This document shows positions 13,910-25,277 of a DNA stretch of 64,000 nt, piece by piece. Under the pieces are notes generated by a model. It ran no database searches. It was not told where the DNA came from and worked only from the letters and a program-made list of their open reading frames with translations. Location of the stretch: positions 620,001-684,000 of the forward strand of contig JABELC010000012.1 in assembly GCA_028455995.1 (NCBI GenBank), in the 5' to 3' direction. The position numbers and the translations under genes are program-made. Origin of the DNA: Scleromitrula shiraiana (taxonomy: Eukaryota; Ascomycota; Leotiomycetes; Helotiales; Sclerotiniaceae). Numbering within the stretch: the first letter of the stretch is position 1; each line of letters opens with the position of its first letter.

Positions 13910-16900
13910 ATGCACATCTGGGCCGGCTCTGGCGCCTCTTTCTCGGGAAAAGAAACGATTCGCAGACGCAGACGGGGGAGTGGTTCTGTCGGTTCTGTTA
14001 AGAGTGATAGGAGGAGTTTGAGAGGTAATGGGGGTATTGGGAATGGGAGTGGTAAAGATGGTGTGATTAATGAGAATGGGTGTGTTAAAGGTGGTGTGAT
14101 TAATGGGAATGGAGATGGGGATGGAAACGGTAGTGTGTATGGGAGCTGGAATGGAAGTGTATTTGGGGGAAATGAAGGGAATGGGGGAATAGTTAATAGA
14201 TTGAGGAAGAGGAATAGTAAGAGTAGTTTGAGTTGTGGGTTGGGGTTGGATGGGATGAGAGAGGGGAGTTTTGGTGGGGTAACTGAGGAGATGATTGAAG
14301 GTCGTATAGGTCTTGTGAAGAAAAGAGATAAAGATGGTCGGGGAAGATTGAAGATGAGGGAGAGGAAGGATTCAGTTATTAGTTTAGAGAGTGTCGACTG
14401 TGATATCGATGTAAATGGTAAGGAGAGTAAGGAGGGTGAGAGTCATGGTCAAAGTGAGACTGAGACTGAGACTGAGACCGAAAGCGAAAGTGCGTGGGAG
14501 AACCAAAGTGAAAGTAGTCAGGGTTTCCACGATGACGCTAATATTATTTTGGGTCGATATCATGGTCAGGTTCAGGGTGGCGTTCAGGCTAGCTCTCAGG
14601 GTCAAGATTTAGGTGATATTCTTGTGGTGAAAGATCGATCGGTCGGAGAAGATTTGGGAAGGGAATATTTGCCGCCGTTGATTACGGTCAAGGATCTTAT
14701 GGCTGCGAGGAGAGGGAGGGAAATGGAAAGGAAGGGGAGTAGTGCGCTGAGAGAGGGTGATGGTAATGGTGATGGTGGAGGGGTTTTCAGAAGAGAAGAA
14801 CATCGGGTGGGAGATGGGGGTTTGAATGGGGATAAAGAAATTGGTGCTGGTGAGAATTTAGAAGGAGGACTTAGAGAGTGTTCGAAGAAGGTTAATGAGA
14901 GTGGAAATCTTGATGAGATGGTTTTCACGGGGCTATCTGAACCAATTGTTAGAGGGGATGATACACTCTCATCAGTTCAAAAAGATGATGATGATGATGG
15001 GAAGGCAGAACAATTGCAATCACCATTCTTTGATGCGAAAGAATTTTTTGATCCTGCTATGGAAGAAAAATCAGAAAGTGGAAGCAGAATTGTTACTGAG
15101 ACAGAGGGAGAAGGGAAGAACAGGGTTTGGTGTAAAGATGATGAAGATTGTGCGGTTATTACTGATGGGGAGGAAGAGATGGGTACGCAGGTGAGTACGG
15201 AGTTTGAAGAGGAGGAGATAATGGGATATATTTCTCCTGGGAAGGTTGATAGGAAGAGGGGGGTTAATGGGGGATTGGGGGATGGAGTGGGGGATGAGAT
15301 GGGGGACGAGAAGACATCTCAAGAATCCGAAATCTTGCTTGAGAAAAGTATCGAGGAGATAACGGATGACTTGCAATCTCTACCATACAAAACCATCGAT
15401 ACAGGAATCAAGATACACTCCGAAGTTCTACGTCCAGATGAGAAGGTTAACTTGAAGCAAAAAGAGTATGAGTTTCCACCACCACCACCACCACCACCAC
15501 CATCTCCACTATCTCATCCCATAATAGTCGAGCGAAAAGAAAGAAAACATTGGGATGGTAAAACGAGGATGGGAGGGAGAGAATTGGGATACATAGCACC
15601 GTATGCTGAACTGTTTCCTACACAAAAGGAGAAGGAATTAATGGAGGAGAGAAATAAAAGTGAGGATGAGCTTGAAAAACCCATAAGTTTGGAGTCTACT
15701 AGTGCGGCACAGAAACAAGTTACAATTGAGACGATACGGAGCGCTTGTCCTGGGTTAGATGGGGCTGGGGTTCGGGGGGTAATTGGTTGGTTGGATGGAG
15801 CTGGTTGGGATTTGAGTGATGAGAGTGGCGGTGTTGGTTCATCGACTCTGGGATCTTCATCTATCAGCCCCTTTATTCTTGAAAATGGTAAGTCATACAC
15901 CCAATAACACATCTCAATTTTCAAGATGCATGCTAACTACCATATTAATAGTTAATAATCAATCTCCAAAAACTCAATACACGAATGTCCAAACCCAAAC
16001 GCAAAATTCGAGGGATTCTCACTATGATGCAGCGGGGAACCCGTGTTCTTCTGGTAGAGATGAAACGAGGGGTATTGGTTTTGGTTCGGGAAATGGAAAT
16101 GGGAATAGAGAGAAATATCCGAGGGCGAGACCTTATCCTATTTATGATTCTTGTGAGATTATATTCCTCTTTTTCCTTTATACTTGATTTGTTTATTGAG
16201 GTGGATTTTACAGTGTTCGATCATGTGGTTGCTGATTTTTTTTGGTTTTAGCTCCGAATCGTTTAGATCGACCCTTGTGGCTATTACAGGCCTCGTCTCA
16301 ATTACAACAGGAAGTTGAATTGTTGATGGAAAGGGAAATGAAAGATTCTTTGGATGGACCTACTGATGCATTGACTTCTCCATCTCTTCCACTGGAGGAG
16401 AATTGGAGAAAGGGTCTCCGGTCCATTGATAATAAATTAAGCAAACAGGCTTGGACTCAGGAACGGTCGGGTTTACTTATATCTTCGTCTCAGTTACAGC
16501 GGGAATGTGAGATGGGAAGGGAAAGGGAAGGGGAAAGGGAAGGGGGAGATAGTTTGGATGGAGCGAATGATAAATTCACTTTGCCACCTCTATTTTCTCC
16601 ATTTAAGGGTCTTGGGTTGCCGATGAATAGACTTGGAAAATGGGATGGGGATGGGAATGGAGATGGGAATGGAGATGAGGATGAGGATGAGGAGGTGTTC
16701 TCGACGGTGTCTAGTTTGATAGAGGCGTTGAAGTTAGAGAGGGAAGGTGAGAAAGTGGGGGTTGGTGGGGTGAGTAGTTTGGGGGAGTTAGGGGAGAAGG
16801 TTGAGAGGGGGTTTAAGGGGTTGGAGAGGGAGGTTAGGGGGGTGAGGGGGGAGGTGGAGGTGGTTAGAGGGTTGCTGGTTGGGGACTTGGTTGGTGGTGG

Positions 16901-17321
16901 GGAGGTTGGGGATGGGGATGAGGATGATACGGATACGGAGGAGTTGGTGGATTTGGTTGGGAGGGATGTGGAGAAGGAGTTGATTGGGGTTGAGAAGGTG
17001 GAGAAAGAGAAAGAGGAGAAGAGGGAAAGGGAGAGGAGGAAGGAGGTTGAGTGGTTGAGGCAGAGGGTTAAGATGTTGGAGATGGAGAATTGGGCTTTGA
17101 GGAGGGGAGTGGTAAGGAGGGAGGGGGTTAGGGTTGGGGGTGAGTGTGAGAGTAAGGAGGGTAGGGGTGGTGGTGAAAGGGGAAATTTGAAGCATAATGG
17201 GAGGGAAGGGGGAGGAGAGATGGAAAGAGATGGGGAGAGGGATGGAGATGGTGGGGAGGGAAAGGAGGGGATGGGCTTTTGGGATTGGATTTCGGGGGCG
17301 GTTTTGTGGAAACAGGGGTAG
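13910..17321 (+). CDS. Hypothetical protein, 1082 aa, low complexity with C-terminal coiled coil
   Basis: Family not recognised. Three exons (13910-15887, 15952-16152, 16252-17321) join in frame at GTAAGT and GTGAGA donors. The first two-thirds is Gly/Asn/Ser-rich, then acidic, with a TETETETESES stretch and a polyproline run (nine prolines, near 15475-15500). A better-ordered patch lies near 15540-15850 (GYIAPYAELFPTQKEKEL; a short helical stretch followed by GVIGWLDGAGWDLSDES). Exon 3 opens with the compact motif PNRLDRPLWLLQASSQLQQE. Residues about 880-1000 are charged and heptad-like (EKVEKEKEEKRERERRKEVE, then LRQRVKMLEMENWALRRG), which suggests a coiled coil and hence oligomerisation or scaffolding. 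The end GFWDWISGAV is unusually hydrophobic. The coding strand is strongly G-rich and C-poor, especially after 16650. The start is the first ATG after a stop-containing leader and opens a 659-codon exon. Function unknown. Confidence 0.8.
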
Positions 17322-17982
17322 AATGAGAGGGGGAGGGGGGCGAATGGAAATGGGAGGAAAAGGAGATGATAGATTGATTGTTTATAGCTTTGAGTTTGAG
17401 ATGGTGGTGATTTGATGTTGGCATTGATAATTATTGCTGGTATGCATACGGTGGTATTGGTATGGAGAATGCAGAGTTGGGAATCAGATGTTATCGTTTA
17501 GGTTTAGGTTCGGAGTCCGATAGGGTAGATTAGAATAGAATAGCAGCGGAATAGAGTATAAGAGAGAGTAGAGTAGATGGGATAGCAATATCATTAGATT
17601 AGATTAGTATTAGTAGAGAAAACATAAATATAAATATTAGAATACTATAAATTATTGTTGAATATTGAGAAATGATTGGTTGATTAGCGAATCAACTGGA
17701 TTCAATGACTAATAAAATTCTCCTTGCTCCATTGGATCATGCGGGATATTGTGACAGCACAACAGTGTTGTGTTAACCCGCGATGGGTGTAAGTTTTTGC
17801 TCTTTTTTATGTGGAATGGTTGTTTGTGATGTATAGATTCAATTTCTATTTTACTTATTTCTGATCAATTGGTTAGTGGAGTAGTTTTTATCTTGAAAAT
17901 TGTGATAATAGTTTGGTTTTTGTGCATGTTATTTTAGATTTCTCAGGCAACCACTCAGTCCGAATCTTCATGAATCTAAAAG
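17322..17982. other. intergenic region with a compound palindrome
   Basis: No gene is seen. It contains TAGA/AGAT-rich simple sequence at 17525-17620 and the palindrome annotated at 17741-17781. It probably includes the 3' end of the coiled-coil gene and the promoter of the HET-domain gene. Confidence 0.5.
17741..17781. promoter_or_regulatory. Compound palindrome upstream of the HET gene
   Basis: The centre is a 15-base palindrome, CACAACA-G-TGTTGTG (17758-17772), bracketed by GCGGG at 17741-17745 and its complement CCCGC at 17777-17781. It lies about 200 bp upstream of the HET-domain start codon. It could be a dimeric regulator site or an RNA hairpin near the transcription start; which one is not known. 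Confidence 0.4.
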
Positions 17983-20724
17983 ATGAAGGAAACCGTCGAC
18001 GAACTCTCGGGTGATGCCCAGACTTACCAAAGAAAATTCTACCCAAGTAGTGCCTACAAATCGAGAAGACAGGTTGCTTTTGACATGGTTACTGATGATG
18101 AATCTACCGAAGAAGAATTCGAAGAGGAAATATGCTCAACATGCACCTATAAAGAAACATGCGACATGTGCAACTGCATTGAAGCATATCTTTCAGGATC
18201 TAAATTCAAGGAATACAGATTCAAGCCTAAAAAGTATCGTCGTATCGCGAAACACTTATTTCATACGAATTGCGTCAAATGTTCGGACGACATGTCCACG
18301 CAGCAACCGCTTTGCAAGATGTGTAGACATATGAGATTAGGACATATTGCACGCTGTGTACTTCCCCGAACTTCGGATCGTGACGAATCTAGCAGTTATA
18401 GATGCTACAAAGATATGTTTGCAATTCGGGGCTTTCGTTTCGTTATGGGGACTATTGAAGATTTGCAAGAACGCTCTGGGTCCTGCCAGACTTGTCGTAT
18501 GTTGGTCGATCCGGTAACTTCACTAGCGAAAAAACATGAAATTGGGGTGCATGAGAAATTTCAACTCTATTTGAAGTTTAAACCGGGGGTGGAGAGAATG
18601 GTTGATTATGAGTGGGAATTTACGCTGAGTATGAGCAGATGGCATGCGCAAAAGAGACGGCCTCGTAAAGGTGCGTCCTTAGCATGAGCACTTTTCTTTT
18701 CGTCATGATTTCCCCGTATCACAGGTAATAAACTTGAGAATAACATATGCTGTATAGACTATGTGTCATTTTTAGGGACTGCAAATGCACGAGGAGAACA
18801 AAATTTGCTATGTTCACAGATATCGGAATCTCGAGTGAACTGGACACTCATCGATACATGGTTGCATGAAGACGAGAACAATACTGACAGCGGTAACCAA
18901 AGCCCTGAAAAAACATGCCACAATGAACAATCCTCTACATTGAAAGAGCAATTCTCGATCAAGGAGTTTCGTATCATAGATGTTAAGAGAAGATGCGTGA
19001 TTTTTGCACCTAGTTCTTGCAAATATGCCGCATTGAGCTATATTTGGGGTACAAGCACAGAATACCTTGAAGCGACAACGAAAAATATCGACGAGCTTGC
19101 TACCGAGAATTCTCTGAGTAAGGAAATGCTTGGCTCGGCAACAATCAATGATGCGATAGATGCCTGTCTCGAGATGCAAATATGGTTTTTGTGGGTCGAT
19201 CGACTCTGTATATTGCAGGACGAGGAACAAAGCAAAAAAGATATCCATCTCAATGCTATGGGTGACATATATAAATCCGCATATGTGACATTCGTTGCGT
19301 TAGCAGGTGATGATTCTGATTATGGTCTGCCCGGAGTTAATGAACGTAGTCGAGTTCCTCACTGGACGGGGAAGACACAGGGGATATCTTTACTCGAACT
19401 TGAAGTTGAGAGTTACGAGGACATTTTGGCTAGATCAAGATGGCGAACCCGAGGATGGACATTTCAAGAGTCAATGCTTTCGTCGAGACTACTTCTCTTT
19501 TCCGATAAAGGAGTTTTCTATGAATACGGCGATGATGACTCAAAACATAAGCAAGAGATTCCTGGGAGTAGAATGTCCCGTCCACCAGCGAGAGAAGGTC
19601 CTCAAATACCCTTGACCGAGTATGATAAATTAGTAGAAGCATTTACGCAGAGAACTCTTTCTTACAAATCTGACATCCTTCGCGCATTTTCCGGGATGCT
19701 ACATTCAGTGTATGGTTCGCGACACTATTATGGATTGCCATATGATTTTTTCAATGCTGCCATTCTCTGGACAACATATAGTGGAAAATATCCCGCTCGA
19801 TCAAGTTACCCTACCGAGATTTTCCCATCATGGTCATGGATCTCTGTTGATGATTCAATAGCTTTTAAAGAGCCCATCTATAGTCCAGATTTAATCCAGA
19901 TGTCGCTAGCCCAATGGTCGATTCCAGTCATGAAAGAAAACCACACATCATGGATGAATCTCAATAATGTCTCGGCAGAACCGAATGATTCGCTCAGAAG
20001 AGATCACTTCAAAGCTAAACGGGTCGCGTTATTAGCTTGGATGGGAAGATGTTTCCCTGCACCGCTGCCAAAGATCTTCAGATACCTTGATTTACTAGAA
20101 GACTTCGACATAGAAATCGCAAAGCGATGGGATTCCCTCGCAGATATGTGTAACGATGCATTTAAGATGCAAAATAAGTCCACATTAGAAGTGTCAGCAA
20201 ATCTCAATGCAGAATATCATTCCCAAGCTCAAAACCTTTGTCAAGATGGCCACGTAAAAGTTTTCACCCAGTCACAACGTCTTTGGATCAAACTCTCAGA
20301 AAGAGGCAACAACGAGATTATATTGTGGAATAGAGAAGGGGATGCGATTGCATGGTTGCCAATGAAATGCGTCAATTGGGAACGATGTGTTGAACTCCAG
20401 ATAAATGGTATCGTGGAGCTTGATGCTTTAGCTGTGTCTGTCGAATGGGACCGTCTAGCAATTCATACATATTACCCCCGGACGACCTACAGTTATGACG
20501 GACCCAGTTGGTGGTCTCAAATGGAGGGAAAGTATATACATTGTGACAACAACAAATACAATGGACCACGAGATTCGTTGCTTAAAAACCCCAGGCCTGT
20601 TTTGATGAACTTGATTCTGGTGGAAACAAATAATGGTGTTAGTAGACGTGTTGCATTGGGGAAAGCCTGTTTAAAAACTTGGGTTATGTCAAAGCCTGAA
20701 TTCCATACATTTATCCTTAGCTAG
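17983..20724 (+). CDS. HET-domain (heterokaryon incompatibility) protein
   Basis: HET-domain proteins mediate non-self recognition and cell death after hyphal fusion. Exon 1 is 17983-18670; exon 2 begins at 18725 (54 bp intron) or, using an alternative in-frame AG, at 18775; the first choice gives 895 residues. The HET domain lies at about residues 330-480: YAALSYIWG, then an AINDAID-like helix (ATINDAIDACLEM), FLWVDRLCILQDE, HLNAMGDIYKSAYVTFVAL and later RWRTRGWTFQESMLSSR. These are the family's diagnostic blocks. The N-terminal 230 residues are unusual: they carry clustered cysteines (CSTC, CDMCNC, CVKC, CKMC, and CQTC further on) that could bind zinc. The long C-terminal part has no domain I recognise. 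The frame is intact throughout, unlike several neighbours. The HET call is firm; the specific incompatibility partner cannot be told. Confidence 0.92.
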
Positions 20725-20992
20725 GTATCGATATTAGCAAAAGCATATAACTACAACAATTGTTGTTGGAGACTTATAGAACAGATTATGCGCAATCTTC
20801 TTTAAATGTTGGATTGATAAGATAAGCCCCTCATCAACCTGTCGGTGCCAGCAAAACTAAAGTAATGCTAGATATTTGAAAGCGAATGAAACAAATTTTT
20901 TGACAGGAATAGAATCAAATTAGAAATTCCAAAATATAGACAGACTTAGCAATATAAAAATTTTCTAACAGTTCGGTTTTCAAGTTAACAAC

Positions 20993-22644
20993 ATGAACAC
21001 TGCTGATTACATTATCGTTGGAAGGGGGCTAGCTGGATGTGTCCTCGCATCTCGTTTGCACCATGGACCGTCTCAACCATCTGTTATTCTGCTCGAGGCA
21101 GGACCCGACGAGCATGATAATCCGCTGGTAACAGCGCCTCTAGGGGCTTCCCAGCTCCATGGCACCGAGCTAGAATGGAACTACCAAACAGTGCCTCAAG
21201 AGCATTTAGATGATCGAAGTATCTACCATTGTGGCGGTAAACTTCTTTCTGGCTCAAGTGTAGTCAACTATGGAGGCTCAACCCGAAGTCACGCTGCAGA
21301 TTATGATATTTGGGTAGAAAGTGTTGGAGATAATCGGTGGAGTTATGAGGGAATGCTTCCATACTTCCATCGCACCGAGCACTTCCATGAGAAAGATGGC
21401 GACTCGACTCAACACGGTTTTAGGGGACCTATCTTCTCTACTCCTATAGATCGTAAATAACCTCTCCACGATGTCGCTCTACAGACTTATTTGGATGCTG
21501 GATTCACGAAGAACCCAGATGCAAATAATGTGGATCCTTTTGGAGTGGCTGCTTGGACGGAAAATTGGCATAATTCCGTACGACAACCCGCTGGTGTCGC
21601 ATACGATTTATCTGGGGTGAAAGTCATGACATCCAGTCAAGTCCATCAGGTCACCCTTGAAGACTCAGTCCATGATCCCGGAACTGAAATAGCCGTGGGG
21701 GTTGAACTTATTGAAGGGAAAGTATTTAAAGCGAACAAGGAGGTTATTGTCAGTTGTGGTGCATTTCGTACACCTCAGGTATTAATGTTATCTGGGATTG
21801 GACCTGGGGATGTTCTTGATGAGATAAAGGTACCATAACAAATCGATCTGCCTGTTGGACGATATTTCCACGACCACTGCTCCATCACCCAGTTTTGGAA
21901 GTTGAAGAATCCTGAACACGCACTTGCTATGGGAGGACCAGGATTCTTCGAAAAGGATCCAAGTTTCGTGACAGGTATGCCCATGAATTGGGTTGGTACC
22001 GTGGAGGCTCCAGCGGACGACCTTCGCAAGGCGCTTGTCCGGATGGTGAAGTCATCGATAATGAAACCATCCATCCGCATCTACAAGCTCCAAGAGCACA
22101 CTTGGAGCCTATAATTGCCTATTTAATGTTCGGTGGGCCTAGAGAGGAATATGGCCTGGCTCACGATGGTACGCATATTTCGACAAGTGTGCTGAACTTG
22201 CTTCCTAGATCTCGAGGAAGGATCACTTTAGCAAGCTCTGATCCGAACGATGACCCACTGATTGAACCCAATTACTTTGCCACAAATGCGGATCGAGCCA
22301 TCATGCACGATGGCGTAAGATTCATAATTAAGATGATGGAGAGTCCTTCAATGAAGGATATTGTTAAGGGTGAAATACCACCCGCTGGCTTCCCGATTTT
22401 GAGCTCTATATCTTCGGATGAGGAAATTGATGCGCGTATTAGACAATTTGCGTATACCTGCTATCATTCTGCGGGGACGGCAGCTATGGGGAAGGTTGTA
22501 GATAGTGAGTTGAGAGTCTTGGGCGTGAAAGAATTGAGGGTTGTGGATGCGAGTGTGCTTCCTGTTCCTATTAGTGCTCATTATCAGGCTTGTATTTATG
22601 CTTTGGCTGAACAGGCTGCGGATATCATTCGTGATTCGATCTAA
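20993..22644 (+). pseudogene. GMC-family FAD oxidoreductase (choline dehydrogenase-like), broken
   Basis: GMC enzymes oxidise alcohols, sugars or choline with FAD. The start shows the FAD-binding fold (DYIIVGRGLAGCVLASRL, then VILLEAGPDE) and the later GGKLLSGSSVVN signature; the end shows the catalytic C-terminal block (YHSAGTAAMGKV, then RVVDASVLPVPISAHYQACI). The gene cannot make a full protein. In the same frame there are TAA stops at 21458-21460 (before PLHDVALQTY) and 21836-21838 (before QIDLPVG), and the frame moves by one between about 22040 and 22070, where DDLRKALVR must continue as DGEVIDNET. No GT-AG intron removes these lesions. It lies directly upstream of the A+T-rich transposon relic. 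A sequencing error could explain one lesion but hardly three. Confidence 0.85.
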
Positions 22645-22761
22645 TGGAGTTAAATTGAATAGATACTGGCAAATGTATATTTAGCAATTGAGTTGTGATT
22701 TCTCTTGTCTTGATGGTTTGCATTAGGATTTCTATTCCTATGATTTAGTGTTTGAAGAAAT

Positions 22762-24608
22762 TACCCTACGATATCACCTATTCAAGGATTTCTTGAATAC
22801 CATTCAAAGAAAGAAATTTTCGCACTATAATTGAAATTTCAATTACACTATAAATTGATTTTCAAAAAATAATCTTATATTAATATAAATTTAACTTAAA
22901 TATTTAAGTTTATTTCGAATAATTGCTTAATATTAAATTAATATAAAGTTTATATATAAAATTAATATATTTTTATTTATATTTGCATATAAAATTAATA
23001 TATTATTATTTTTAAATGTATTAGTTAATATATACTCGGTTAAATTAAAATTGAAGCACGCGCAAATTACCGAAAAACCCTCAAACTCGATGATTTTATA
23101 TAAATCATCTTTTATGCCGACGTAAATAAATCGATCAATTATTTATAAAATTATTTATAATTTTGAATAGAAATTATTTTTATATTAAAGTTTTCGCTAT
23201 TAATATATAAAGATTAAATAATGATTTCAAAATTTATAATATTTAATTAAATATAAAGTAAAAATCATATAAAAATACAATATTTTTAACTTGATTTAAA
23301 TCGAGTAAATTACTATATTAGAAAATAATAAAGATATATATAAATATATAAAAAACAGATTTTTATTTAATATAAATATTATATATATTAAAGATATATA
23401 AAAAATATAATATAATAAAGTTAAAAAAAGTATATATAATGTTTATAAGCATTAAGCATCATTATAACTTCGATTTTTAAAAATCATTAAAATCATTTCA
23501 AATTTTTATATATAATAATTTATATCCTTATAATTACTATATTAAAATATTATTTAATATAATTTTTATTTAAATGAATTATTAAAATTTTTAAAGATTT
23601 TAAAGAGTTAAAAATACCTTTAAAACTTCGACTTTTCAAGACTATTATATTATATTTTAATATATAATATTTATATTAAATAAAAGTTTTTCTTTTATAT
23701 ATTCATATATATCTTCATTGTTTCTTAATATAATAATTTATTTGATTTAAATCAACTTAAAATTATAGTATTTTTATATGATTTTTACTTTATATTTAAA
23801 TAAATATTATAAATTTTAAAATCATTATTTAATCTTTAAATTTTAATAATAAATATTTTAATATAAAAATAATCTTTATTTAATATCTTAAATAATTTTA
23901 TAAATAAATGATTAATTTATTCACATCGGCGTAAGAGGTGATTTATATAAAATCGTCGATTTTGAGGGTTTTCGGCAATTGGCGCGTGCTTCAATTTTAA
24001 TTTAACCGAGTATTAATAATTAATATACTTTATTATTTTTTAATTTAATTAATATATTAAAATTAATTTTATATTTTTTTTATTATTAATATATTCAAAT
24101 TAATATTAATATATATCAATAAATAATATAAATATATTTTTAAATTCTATAAAAAATCATTTATATTTTAATAAAATTATTGATTTATAAAGAATAAAGT
24201 TTAAGTTAATTAAAAATAGTTAAAATTGTATAATTTAAAACTATATTTATATAAATTAATAAAAAATTAGATAAATCTTTAATTAATAAAAATTTATTAA
24301 AAAATTAAATAATAATTTTATAATTTAAAATTAATAATAAAGTTATTTTAGATATAGCTTTAAATTTAGCGATGAATTTTAATTGAAATTTATTTAGAAT
24401 TTATTTAAAGTTAATTTTTAAGTTTAAATTTGATTAATTTATATTATATAAAATTCAATTTTTAGTTAATTATAAATTTAGTATATTAATATTTGAAGTT
24501 TTAATATATTTAAGTATTAAAATAACCGATTTCCTAAAGTTTATTTAGGGAAGTCATTGAATTCTATTTAGGTTCGCTCCCTGAATACGTGATACCGTAG
24601 GGTTAAAG
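22762..24608. mobile_element. A+T-rich transposon relic with imperfect terminal inverted repeats
   Basis: The ends match as inverted repeats. The left end, from 22762, reads TACCCTACG-A-TATCAC and the right end, read inward from 24606, reads AACCCTACG-G-TATCAC; similarity continues for about 55 bp with gaps. The interior is almost entirely A and T and has no long open frame. The sharp drop in G+C at both borders, between normal genes, is what repeat-induced point mutation does to a fungal transposon. The original family cannot be told. No clear target-site duplication is seen. Confidence 0.65.
23033..24013. repeat. Nested 0.97 kb palindromic element (long inverted repeat)
   Basis: The left arm starts ATACTCGGTTAAATTAAAA and continues through TTGAAGCACGCGC; the right arm ends with the complement (GCGCGTGCTTCAA, then TTTTAATTTAACCGAGTAT at about 23985-24012). 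Complementarity continues inward for about 380 bp per arm (23033-23415 and 23645-24013) with scattered mismatches, mostly transitions, leaving a central part of about 220 bp. It resembles a foldback or long-TIR non-autonomous transposon inside the larger relic. Residual GC islands sit at the outer part of each arm, around GCACGCGC and the CCCTCAAA/TTTGAGGG pair. Confidence 0.8.
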
Positions 24609-25277
24609 TGGAAGTTTCGTGATCAACACTATAGCAATGAACATCACGTGAGCCCCATTACCCCGCTCCTAGATTTTGATAAGCGTCCCCTTCACCACTA
24701 ATTCTCACATCTAATCAAATCAATTGAGCTTCATCAACCAGTTCTCTTTTACTCTTTACTTCTCCTTTTCTTCAAAATCTCGCTAGATACATAATAAGTG
24801 CTCGAGATTCCGATAATAAGCGAGGCGTCCCGATAGTAGCCTCTACTCCTCCTCAATTATATCTGCACCTCCATTAGAATAACTGGTAACATTTTTGACA
24901 ACATCACATCCACAAATGAGTACAATATTGACATATTGATTCTCCCAAGGGCGTGATTACGAAGACGAATCCGAATACGGAGAAGATTTTAATTTCCAAA
25001 CATTGAAGAATTGGTAATCTGGGAAGGGTGTGAGTCAGAAGGGACTGGGGATTGTTGTGCTAAGTGGGACAAGTCTGGTCTCTAGTAAAAGATATAAAAG
25101 TTGGAGTTGAAGAAGATACAAACTCTTCGCGACTCTTCGTATATCTTCATTTCTAGATCTTTTGGAGCTTTCTCAAGCCCCTCCAATTTTCCATACCTCG
25201 GCAGTCACCCCACCATCAGTAAAATTAAGTAAATCACTCACAACTTACTCGAACACCACAACACAACACCAGTCAAA
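24609..25277. other. intergenic region and promoter of the PhzF-family gene
   Basis: No gene is supported. The G+C content returns to normal after 24609. The right half contains the TATA box noted separately, and a C/A-rich leader (25200-25277) precedes the start codon. Confidence 0.45.
25093..25100 (+). promoter_or_regulatory. Putative TATA box of the PhzF-family gene
   Basis: TATAAAAG lies 185 bp upstream of the start codon at 25278, within a normal distance for a fungal core promoter with a 5' leader of roughly 150 bases. Confidence 0.45.

Noticed and set aside
14602..14928. Antisense frames within the coiled-coil gene
   Set aside because: Shadows of a G-rich, stop-poor coding exon on the other strand.
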